A stretch of DNA of 64,000 bases from JAJDXW01 sp965223775 (GTDB lineage Bacteria; Pseudomonadota; Gammaproteobacteria; HK1). Of this stretch, positions 53,233 through 61,349 are shown one piece after another (position 1 is the first letter of the stretch; each line of letters opens with the position of its first letter). The stretch lies in assembly GCA_965223775.1 (NCBI GenBank), contig OZ245021.1, positions 2,480,001-2,544,000 on the forward strand. Direction: 5' to 3'. Position numbers and translations under genes: made by a program. The notes under the pieces were generated by a model, which was not told the origin of the DNA, did no database searches, and was given only the letters and a program-made list of their open reading frames with translations.

Positions 53233-54425
53233 TTCTTGCCGTCGAGCTTTGCATCGCGAAGCTTCCCGTATCGAGTAGAGTCGGGAATGCCCTTCCGGCG
53301 TGATCCCCCCTTCTTGCGGGCGTTACCCGGCGCCGGGTTCGGGTCACCATCCGGGGACGGGTCCGGAGCCGAAAAGCGCGGCGGTCTGCAGAGCGCCTGG
53401 AGCTTGGTCTCGCACTCGTCACGCTGCTGGCGGAAGTCGGCAAGGTCATGCTCATGGAGCACCGTCTCCCGAAAATCGTGCCAGGTGAGCTTGTCCCGAC
53501 CCGCATCGTCGCAATGAACGATGGCCCATCGAAACCAGGCGACCAAATGTCCGACACAGCCCAATGTGAGCTCGTAAAGGTCATCGAGCTGGTTCGGCGT
53601 AGGCTTCACACGGGAGTGCTCCGGCAGCTCGTTCTGGAGCGACACAAACACGTTGAGATGCGCCTTGCGATCGACCACCGGATCGGAATGTGAAACGCGA
53701 CGGCCATTGGTCCCAAGGGATGACCCGTAACGGGGTAAATGCATGACCCCCAGCCGGCGCGCCAGCTCACCGGAAGCTTGGAAGCGCTCGAGGATCTTTC
53801 CTGTGGACACCAGTGCAATCCGGAACGGTGCCTTGTCGGCGAGAGTTCGCAGCACGTCGAGCTGCTCTTTCAAGTTGACCCCGGACTCGGTCTTGACAAT
53901 CGCGAAGGCCTCATTGATAACGAGCAACCTGAGCTCGCGATCGACCGCTGCGCGGTAGACAATATTCCTCAGGTCGTGGGCGGACTTCCTCACCCTCTGT
54001 GCAGGGGTCGGTGCGATGCGAGCGTCGCCCCGGAGACGGTTCCGGTCGGCATCGAGGTCGACCTTGCGATCGACAAGGGGCTCATCCAACGCACTGGCCA
54101 CGTCCTTCCATAGGTCAAGCATGCTGAAGGCGCGACCCTGCGCGCTCGGTGCAGTGACCATCACCGCGCCAAGCTTGTCAGGGGTGTCGAGGATCGGAGC
54201 GTTGAGCTCGCGGACAATCTCTCCCGCCAAGGCATCCTTGCCGGCCCCGGAAAGTCCGACCATCAGAAAGATCCGGCGGCTCCTCAAGAGCCTGTGAAAG
54301 GCGCGCTTGGCGGCTTCGAAGTGGGGATGAGGCACGAGGCGGGACGGAAACGAGTCTTCGTCCTCGGCGATGGATTGGGCGATCTCGGAGATCGTGCGCG
54401 GTCCCGGAGGTGTGCGTGACATCAA
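53229..54425 (-). CDS. tnsC: TnsC-like AAA+ transposition regulator
   Basis: 398-residue AAA+ ATPase linking target recognition to the transposase. Walker A MVGLSGAGKDALAGEI (residues about 56-70). The Walker B strand reads LRLLVINEAFAIVKTE, with Asn where most have Asp before Glu. Sensor-1-like FRIALVSTGKILERF follows. The C-terminal tail is basic and Pro/Gly-rich, as expected for the TnsA/B contact region. Overlaps tnsAB and tniQ by 4 nt on each side. Confidence 0.88.
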   Translation of the reverse strand: MMSRTPPGPRTISEIAQSIAEDEDSFPSRLVPHPHFEAAKRAFHRLLRSRRIFLMVGLSGAGKDALAGEIVRELNAPILDTPDKLGAVMVTAPSAQGRAFSMLDLWKDVASALDEPLVDRKVDLDADRNRLRGDARIAPTPAQRVRKSAHDLRNIVYRAAVDRELRLLVINEAFAIVKTESGVNLKEQLDVLRTLADKAPFRIALVSTGKILERFQASGELARRLGVMHLPRYGSSLGTNGRRVSHSDPVVDRKAHLNVFVSLQNELPEHSRVKPTPNQLDDLYELTLGCVGHLVAWFRWAIVHCDDAGRDKLTWHDFRETVLHEHDLADFRQQRDECETKLQALCRPPRFSAPDPSPDGDPNPAPGNARKKGGSRRKGIPDSTRYGKLRDAKLDGKK

Positions 54426-55876
54426 TAGCCCTCCAGGTCGTCATAATGGATGACTGGGGTCGCGTTGGGCGGAGTAGCGGAGGAGGGAAGCGGGTCCGCG
54501 TCCGGGGCGTGGGGCGCATTGGAGCAAGACCCATCGACGCTACGGCCTCCCTGAACCACCGCGAGCCGGGGTTGCTCGCCCTGCGGTGGTTGCGATTCGA
54601 CCTGCTCACCAGCACGGGCCAGAGGTTTGGCAAGGTCAGAATCGCCTTGTTTAGCTTCGATCTCGCGATGCAGTTCTCCCAGCTTTTCCGCGTTGTCGTC
54701 GCGATGGCCTCGGGCAATTTCGCGGCGACGGGCCAGTTCCTGGCAAAGGATCCGAGCCTGCTGCCGAGTCAATCCGGTGAGGTACTCTCGTCCCTGAACA
54801 TGTGGGCACTCGATCCATCTTCCGTTGAACTTTGCGTACACGAAAGAAGGATCGGCGGGTTCCACCTTGACGCGAACCTTGCGATGACTCGGATCACAAT
54901 CGTCGAACTCGGGGTTCCAGTACCTGAGGTACTGAACCTTGATTCCCCTGCCGGAATCGATGACTCGGGTGGGGTGCTGCGGCGTCAACGCGGTCAGGAC
55001 CCGGAAGTTGAAGTCGTAGGCCACATAGCGCACCGGACGCTCGCCGGAATGCTGGCGGCTATGCTCGAAGAGCTGACGGGGGGTTGCGCCGATGTCCTGG
55101 TGCCAAAGATCCGGATAGACCCTGAACAGCATGTCGTCCAGGTAGTCGCGAAGCTCGGACAACGTGATCGCGGCGCGCTCAGAGGAATGGTGAGACTTGG
55201 AGAGCGCGCGGCCCAGCTTTTCGGTTGACGTCGTATTCCCGGAGAGCTCGCCGATGAGCCGGGTCATGAAGGTGCGGAACACGCGCTCGACCCGGCTCCC
55301 GAAGCGCGGATGCGAGGCAGGGCGTTCCTCCCGGTCCATTCCAAGGCGCGCGCAGAATTCCCCGTAATCGAGGCAAAGGCTGTGATTCGCCTGATCGAAC
55401 ATCTGCCCGTCGTGAAGTCGATTGTGGCGACGCACGCAATCGCGTAACGCCGCAAAAAGCGGCGCGCGCCCTGGGGCGTTGAAATGGACACAGAAACCCA
55501 AGGGCATCGTGCTGTAGCTGTCGAGCACGAGCGCAAGGTCCGCCGTCCCAAGCAAGATGCCCGTTCGAGAACACACGAGCGGAACCGGGATCGTCCAGTG
55601 GTCGAAATGCGCGTCTTCGAACACGCGGTCCCCGTGAGGCGGAGTGGTCGTACTGTCGTAAGGGACCGGGCCTTGGTCCGAATACGCCGACTTCGCACCG
55701 GTGCGCGCCGCCAGTGTTCCTGCGAGACGCCGGGCCTTGATCCGGCGCCGGAACGTCTCCCGGCTGCGCGGGTGTTTGATGCTGCGCTCCTTGCAGTCAA
55801 CCAGATACTTCCCGAAGGCCACCTCCTGGGTGCCGGCGTTCTCATCGCGGCAGTAGGCGTCGACGTGATCGCGCAG
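54422..55876 (-). pseudogene. tnsB: tnsAB 3' part: TnsB DDE transposase, separated by IS insertion
   Basis: The 484 residues downstream of the IS hold the rve-type catalytic core: FEDAHFDHWTIPVPL (first Asp), LDSYSTMPLGFCVHF, HSLCLDYGEFCARLG (second Asp) and GSRVERVFRTFMT (Glu). A mu-type beta-barrel region and a charged tail that should contact TnsC follow. The open frame continues into the IS to 56032, but those codons are IS sequence. Removing the IS plus one 10-bp duplicate joins LSPKDELLRD to HVDAYCRDENAG in frame with the 5' part. The open fragment could still be translated alone but lacks the N-terminal end-binding domains. Confidence 0.88.
55867..55876. repeat. Target site duplication, left copy
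   Basis: GATCGCGCAG immediately left of the IS end (CAGGGCCAATTTTTCC); identical to 58009-58018. Confidence 0.9.
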
Positions 55877-58008
55877 CAGGGCCAATTTTTCCTGGCTGGT
55901 AGCTGATTGATGCGACAGGCGAAACTGGGTCTCTGGACAAATGGCGTCGAGGGCGCCATAGTGGGGCACAGGCCCATCGACCCCGGCGAAGACGATGCTC
56001 GAGTTGATTTCCCGACGGCTGCGCGAGGTCACGGTCCGCCCCGCGGTGGGCGCCGACGAGAGGATCCGCTGGGATGCGCTGATGGGCGCGCACCACTATC
56101 TGCCCTTCCGGGGCTTGGTCGGGCGAAGTGTGCGCCACGTCGCAGTGCTGGGCGAGCACTGGCTGGCGCTCGTGGGTTGGCACGCCGGTGCGTTCAAGCT
56201 CCGGGCCCGCGACCGCTGGATCGGGTGGCTGCCCGAGCAGCAGTTTCGCCGCCTTCACCTCATCGCCAACAACGCGCGGTTCCTCATCTTGCCCGAGTGC
56301 GCCGCGGCGAACCTCGCTTCGCGGGTGCTGGGGCTGAGCCTTCGCCGGCTCTCGGGCGACTTCCGCGCAATGCATGGCCATCCAATTCTGATCGCAGAAA
56401 CCTTCGTCGATCCGGCCCGCTTCACCGGCGCGTGCTACCGGGCGGCGAACTGGCAGGCGCTGGGCCACACCCGCGGCTTTGCCCGCAAGCCCGGCACGCC
56501 CGCGACCTGGGTCCCCCACGGCAGACCGAAGGAGGTCCTGGTCTACCCGCTGGCCCGCGACGCGCGCGAGCAACTGTGCCGCCTCGACGATGCCCCAAAG
56601 TGGCGAAGCGAAGGCGACCCGCGACCGTGGACCGCCCATCGACTGCGAAGCCTGTGGGAGTGTCTTCATGGTGTGCCCGATTTCCGCAGCACGCGCGGGC
56701 GGCGCTATCCGCTGGCCACCATCCTGGCCATCGCGGTCGCCGCGAAGCTTGCCGGATACCACGGTGCGACCGCAATCGGCGAGTTCTCCCAAGCGTTGAC
56801 CCAGCATCAGCTTCGTGCCCTGCGGGCGTTCTACAGCCCCCGTCTGGGGCGCTTCACCGCCCCGTCCACGACCGCGTTCGTCAAGGTTCTCACCAACTTG
56901 GACCCCGATGTGCTCGACCGCGCGGCGCGCACCTGGGCCGCGCAGCAGGCCTCGCGCACCGACCCCGTCGCCATCGACGGGAAGTACATCCGCGGTGCCG
57001 CCCGGCACAATCCGGGCGCCAAGCACCTGCTCGTCGCCGCTGCGGAGCACCGCTCTGGAATCGTCCTCGGACAAGAGGCGGTACAGGACAAGAGCAACGA
57101 GATCCCGGCCGTGCGTACCCTGGTCACCGGGCTCGACCTCACCGGCCGCGTCGTGACCCTCGACGCGATGCACACCAACCACCACACCGCCCGGTGCTTG
57201 GTCGAGCAGTGCGGCGCGCACTACGTGATGACCGCGGTCAAGGACAATTGCCCCAACTTGCTCGCCGAGTTGGCTGGGCTCGATTGGGAGCTTCCCCAGG
57301 TGCGCGCCACCGAGCATCACACCTCGGACAACGGACACGGACGAATCGAGAAGCGAAGCTGCCGGGTGCTCGACCTCACCGAGCACCGCGACCGCGCCCC
57401 CCTGCCTCATCGTCAGGTCGCCTTTCGCATCGAGCGCGAGCGGCGCATCGTCAAGACCGGCAAGGTCGAGCACGAGACCGTACACGGCCTGACCTCCGTG
57501 CCCCCCGACCAAGCCACCTCGCAGGTCGTCCTGGCCCTGGTGCGCGGGCATTGGAGCATCGAAAATCGACTCCACCACGTGCGCGACGTCTCCTACGACG
57601 AAGACCGTTGCCGGGTGCGAACCGGACACCTGCCGCGCAATCTCGCCTGCCTCACGAACCTCGCCATCTCCATCGTTCGCCTCAAGGGGCGCTTCGACTC
57701 CCTCCCCCAAGCCCACCGGCACTACGCTCGGCGGCCCCAGGACGCCGTGCGCCAGCTCATCAACCCGCCCAAACGCTGAGCCCCACGCTACTGCGACCCC
57801 TCGGCGCTTGGCTCCACCACCGCGCCAACGTTCCCGCTCGCCCGGCCGGGCAATCCGAGCTTCCGGTTTGCTTTGCATACCCCTCCAAACGACTCAGATA
57901 CCCTCCTCCGTGACCTCCCCTTCCTCCCATTCCACCGGCTACCGCACCACCACAACGGATTCCAACCAATCACGTGCTCATCCTTGCACCGAACAAAATT
58001 TCACCCTG
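55877..58008 (+). mobile_element. ISAs1-family insertion sequence (2132 bp) inside tnsAB
   Basis: Ends are imperfect inverted repeats: left CAGGGCCAATTTTTCCTGG, right (read inward) CAGGGTGAAATTTTGTTCGG. A perfect 10-bp direct duplication GATCGCGCAG flanks it (55867-55876 and 58009-58018), matching the 8-10 bp duplications of ISAs1-type elements. It encodes one transposase on the plus strand, opposite to the interrupted gene. About 230 bases of non-coding sequence lie behind the transposase gene. Confidence 0.92.
55995..57779 (+). CDS. ISAs1-family transposase fused to N-terminal DruA-like DUF4338 domain
   Basis: 594 residues. Residues about 1-190 form a DUF4338 domain (IRWDALMGAHHYLPFRGLVG, NNARFLILPECAAANLASRV, ETFVDPARFTGACYRAANWQ), the domain of DruA in the Druantia defence system. 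The rest is ISAs1 transposase: DDE_Tnp_1-associated segment LWECLHGVPDFRSTRGRRYP, catalytic VAIDGKYIRGAA and VVTLDAMHTNHHTA, and the Glu region HWSIENRLHHVRDVSYDEDR. All catalytic residues look intact, so the element may be active. Confidence 0.92.
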   Translation: MLELISRRLREVTVRPAVGADERIRWDALMGAHHYLPFRGLVGRSVRHVAVLGEHWLALVGWHAGAFKLRARDRWIGWLPEQQFRRLHLIANNARFLILPECAAANLASRVLGLSLRRLSGDFRAMHGHPILIAETFVDPARFTGACYRAANWQALGHTRGFARKPGTPATWVPHGRPKEVLVYPLARDAREQLCRLDDAPKWRSEGDPRPWTAHRLRSLWECLHGVPDFRSTRGRRYPLATILAIAVAAKLAGYHGATAIGEFSQALTQHQLRALRAFYSPRLGRFTAPSTTAFVKVLTNLDPDVLDRAARTWAAQQASRTDPVAIDGKYIRGAARHNPGAKHLLVAAAEHRSGIVLGQEAVQDKSNEIPAVRTLVTGLDLTGRVVTLDAMHTNHHTARCLVEQCGAHYVMTAVKDNCPNLLAELAGLDWELPQVRATEHHTSDNGHGRIEKRSCRVLDLTEHRDRAPLPHRQVAFRIERERRIVKTGKVEHETVHGLTSVPPDQATSQVVLALVRGHWSIENRLHHVRDVSYDEDRCRVRTGHLPRNLACLTNLAISIVRLKGRFDSLPQAHRHYARRPQDAVRQLINPPKR

Positions 58009-59380
58009 GATCGCGCAGGAGTTCATCCTTGGGAGAAAGGCGAGGTCGATTGGGGTCGTTTTCGTCGAACGGCTTTCTGCCTCGGCGCCGGATGAGACCC
58101 AGAAATGGGTTGCCGTACTTCTCTTCGGCATTCTTGGCCCAGCGCATGTGACGGTCGACACTGGATCGGGCGTCACCTGGTCGCAGCTTGCCAGTTCGCT
58201 TGAAGTGGGAGATCGCAGCCATGCGGTCGACAGCATCCCCGATGTCTTGGTCGGAAGCGCGTTCCACGATGCGCTTGGCCTGGGCCGCGCGTCGCGCCGC
58301 TTGCGCATCGGTGGAAACGGGCACGAGCCGACCGTCCGCGATGAGCGCCTCAACATCGAAAATGGAGAGCGAAACGATCTGCCGCGAACCATCCTGCGCC
58401 TGGAGCTCGACCGCGTCCGGGTCTCGATGCAGCACTTTCCACTGGAGCTGATTCCAGAGCAGGAGTTCCCCGCGTTCCAAAGAGATGAGGACAGGGGAAG
58501 GCGGTTCGGAAAGACCTGGCTCCGTGACATGCTTGTGGGTGAGGAACGCTGTCCGGTTTGCGTGAAGCCACGCCAGGTCGGGCTCGAAAAGGAGCGACCC
58601 CTCCCAGTCACCCCAGAGCTCGCGGTTGGCGATGGCCCACCAGATTCCCTCGCGGGTCGTACCCGGGACCGCGATCAGATCGCGAAGGCGAACGGAGCCC
58701 GCTTCTCGCAGCACATTCACCGCCGGGTCCAGAATCGAGGCGTCAGGGCGCGGAGCGCCGACGAAGTCCCGGAACCACCTGACGTTTCGCATCCAGGTCG
58801 GATTCACATCCGAAGAGGTGAACATCTCGTGGCGGATCCCAGTGCCTTCGAGCGCTTTCTCGGCGGCGGGGTGTCGCCATGTTCCGTCCGCGTCCTGTTG
58901 GAATTTCGGATACTTGCGCTTCTGATCGTTGTTGAGCTCCGAGGCACCTTTGCACTCGACGCACGCGACATGGTCTAGTCTCAAGGCGATGAAGTCGAGG
59001 TGGTGGTCGCGGATGCTCACGCGACCACGCGAGTCGCGAGACTCGACTCCGACGACGTGGGGCTGACAGAGGTAGAGGTGGACCTCGCTCAAGTACTCGC
59101 ACCGATAGACGAACGAGAGCTCGGGACCGCGACTCTCGAACTGGATCGAGCAGAGCATCTTCGCGCTCTGGAACTGCCCCGCAACGTTGCTTCCTCCGCC
59201 ACCCACGCGGCGGGTCGGCTCCGTGGAAAAGGCCTCCAGGACTATCCGCTGACCCGCCTCCGGCAGGCCGATTCGTTCGAAGTAGTCGAGAAAGTCGGGC
59301 AGGTCCCAAGGACCCTCGAACGGTCCGGGGAAGTCCTCCGGACGAAATGCGTGGGCGACCTCGGCTGCGAGCGCGTTCAC
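58001..59380 (-). pseudogene. tnsA: tnsAB 5' part: TnsA endonuclease plus TnsB N-terminus, ended by IS
   Basis: Starts at GTG 59380, which overlaps the previous stop (GTGA). TnsA nuclease fold within residues about 75-150: FVYRCEYLSEVHLYL, HHLDFIALRL (Asp) and ACVECKGAS (Glu-x-Lys). After a TnsA C-terminal winged-helix region (PDASILDPAVNVLREAGSVR), the chain continues without a stop into TnsB-like helix-turn-helix and ISHFKRTGKLRPGDARSS, NRPRLSPKDELLRD, then meets IS sequence and a TGA at 58001. With the IS removed the fused protein is 938 residues. TnsA and TnsB are natural fusions in some Tn7-like groups. Confidence 0.88.
58009..58018. repeat. Target site duplication, right copy
   Basis: GATCGCGCAG immediately right of the IS end (...TTTCACCCTG). 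Confidence 0.9.
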
Positions 59381-60306
59381 GACGCCGCCTCCAATTCCCC
59401 CGTTTCGTCTTGTGCCATCGACCAGCGCAGGACGACGTCCATAGGGCGGACGGAGGAGGAAGCGAAACCCCGGTCGAGGACCGCCGCGAGGAGCGCGCAC
59501 GTACGAAGCGAAGAGGAGGGCTCGTCAGAGGCTGGAACATAGGGGAGCATTCCCTCCATCCACGCCAACGAACGCAACGGCGGAAGCGGGAAGTCGTGCG
59601 TCGACTGGAGAACGGTAGACAGGGGCAACCGGGAGATACGTGAGAGCTCGGAAAAGCGGTCTACCGCGGCATCGACCCGCCTAGAGTCCGGGGCCACGAG
59701 AAGGTCGAGTTCTGCGAACTGGCCAAGAAGAGCCGGATCGTCGCCACGGCGGTAGCAGCGGACCCGCACCTGATGCTCAAGCCAATGCTCGGCCATGGGG
59801 ACCAGTTCGTACCAGTGGTCAACGGGCGGAGGGTTATGAGCGAAGCGGAAGAGGAACCGCGGCTCCCACTCGTACCAGAGAGTCGACGCGCAGTATCGGA
59901 AGGGAAGGAACGCGATGTCGGTGAAATCAGCCTCGTTGCGTTTGTCCACTGAGGATCCGACCACGGCGCCGTGACAAAGTGCTTGCGTGCTTTCGATGCC
60001 CGCTGATGTGAGGTCTTGACACAGCTGGCACGTTCCCACGCCCTCAGTGAAGGCGCGCAAGGCGTCGCGATGGCGAAACGAATCGAGCCGCAAGATAGCC
60101 CCGCAGGAGCCGCACGAGCCAAGCTCCGGGACCTTGCCCTGAAATACGGTCACGACGGCAAAGCACCTTGCAGTGACGCCCGACAGCGCGCGAAGGAGAG
60201 ACGGGGAGGCGATAACCAACCTCTCGACCCTCCCTTGCAGAGGAAAGAGAGGGTTTGAGTGGGAATGGAACCGTCGACGTGGCTCGCGACGGGCGCAGAT
60301 ATGCAC
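59377..60306 (-). CDS. Zinc-ribbon protein heading the tns operon, unknown function
   Basis: 309 residues from GTG 60306, which has AAGGAGAG 8 nt upstream; a TTG at 60219 behind AAGGGAGGG is an alternative. Two CxxC pairs (GSCGSCGAIL and GTCQLCQDL, about 30 residues apart) form a probable zinc ribbon near the N-terminus. The rest is acidic-aromatic (YEWEPRFLFRFAHNPPPVDH) and matches no family I recognise. Its stop overlaps the tnsAB start (GTGA), so it is part of the transposition operon and is more likely a target-selection or regulatory factor than cargo. Confidence 0.7.
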   Translation of the reverse strand: MHICARREPRRRFHSHSNPLFPLQGRVERLVIASPSLLRALSGVTARCFAVVTVFQGKVPELGSCGSCGAILRLDSFRHRDALRAFTEGVGTCQLCQDLTSAGIESTQALCHGAVVGSSVDKRNEADFTDIAFLPFRYCASTLWYEWEPRFLFRFAHNPPPVDHWYELVPMAEHWLEHQVRVRCYRRGDDPALLGQFAELDLLVAPDSRRVDAAVDRFSELSRISRLPLSTVLQSTHDFPLPPLRSLAWMEGMLPYVPASDEPSSSLRTCALLAAVLDRGFASSSVRPMDVVLRWSMAQDETGELEAAS

Positions 60307-60578
60307 GGGCTCGTCTCTCCTTCGATGGGGGTCTTCGTTGAGGTGATCGTACCGAGGCGATATGGACTCGCGAGGAAGCGATGCTGGGGGGAGGTAGATG
60401 TCGAGTTTTGTTTTGTATTACAGATGGTTGGAATTGTTCTGCAGTACCGGGGCGATCGAGACCAAAGACGGTATTTGCGGAGAACTATTGCTTCAACGTC
60501 CCAAGACCTAGATGTGAATCGGCAAATCGCCGGGGCCACGCCGCCACGTGGAGATAGGGAGGATCGGGAGGGAAACAG
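60307..60578. promoter_or_regulatory. Divergent promoter region of tns operon and LexA-like gene
   Basis: 270 bases with no gene, AT-richer around 60400-60440 (TTTTGTTTTGTATTACAG). It must carry the promoter of the transposition operon (minus) and of the LexA-like regulator (plus). No clear CTGT-N8-ACAG LexA box was found; any operator remains to be identified. Confidence 0.45.
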
Positions 60579-61259
60579 GTGGACGAAGACACCAAGAATC
60601 GCCGCGGAAAAACGCGCGAAGGCGGAGACGTCGAGATCTCGCCGCGCCAGCAAGCGACACTGGACGCAATTCGCGAGTACTGGGCGCGGCACAGAATCGG
60701 ACCGTCGCGCGCCGACCTCGCAGCCGCACTCGGACTGAAGTCCCAGTCCGGAACCGACCGCCACATCCAGACCTTGCTCCGGCGAGGACTCGTAGAATCG
60801 GTGCCCGGAGCGAGCAGAAGCCTTCGGGCAGTCGAGTCCGGCGATGTGCCGCTCATCGAGGCAAAGGGCCGAGTAAGCCACCGAAAGGCGCTCGCCGAGG
60901 ACGTGCGCCGGATCGGATGGATCCCCGATTGCCTCGCCGCGCGGTTCTCTCCGAGGCCTGACTATTTTCTCGTCATCACGGACGAGAAGCTCTGCAGGCT
61001 CGGGGTCGTGACCGGAGACCCGGTCGCCGTCCGAGACGCGCGGCGGGCTACGACGGGGGACGTCGTGGTGGCGCGAGTGAACGGGGCCGTGTACTGGGGA
61101 AAGTACACGAGGGTCGATCGGCACACGGTCGAACTCGTGCCTCCCGGCAGGAATCGAAGGGCTGAAGCCCTTCGGATCGATTTGCTGGACGACGAGTTCG
61201 AAATAGAGGGGATCGTCATCGGGACACTCGCGATGCGTCAGATCGCCAGCAAGGGTTGA
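60579..61259 (+). CDS. LexA-like repressor lacking the Ser-Lys protease dyad
   Basis: 226 residues from GTG 60579 (GGGAGG 7 nt upstream). The N-terminal LexA winged helix reads SPRQQATLDAIREYWARHRI, PSRADLAAALGLKSQSGTDR, HIQTLLRRGLVESVPGASRS. The C-terminal half has the LexA/S24 fold (PDYFLVITDEKLCRLGVVTG, DVVVARVNGAVYWGKY), but the catalytic Ser of the G-M-S-M motif is replaced (DEKLC), and the catalytic Lys position reads Gly. It should bind DNA but not self-cleave. Divergent from the tns operon, so its probable role is to control transposition. Confidence 0.82.
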   Translation: MDEDTKNRRGKTREGGDVEISPRQQATLDAIREYWARHRIGPSRADLAAALGLKSQSGTDRHIQTLLRRGLVESVPGASRSLRAVESGDVPLIEAKGRVSHRKALAEDVRRIGWIPDCLAARFSPRPDYFLVITDEKLCRLGVVTGDPVAVRDARRATTGDVVVARVNGAVYWGKYTRVDRHTVELVPPGRNRRAEALRIDLLDDEFEIEGIVIGTLAMRQIASKG

Positions 61260-61349
61260 TCGCGTCGGGGCGAACCTGCTCGACATCCGCTGGATTCCTA
61301 AAACTGAACAACGAGGTTGACGGACAAGGAGAGTTCACCCGGATCACAC

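Noticed and set aside
60307..60578. SOS box in the LexA-like intergenic region
   Set aside because: No CTGT-N8-ACAG palindrome found by eye; only a partial ACAG half-site occurs.
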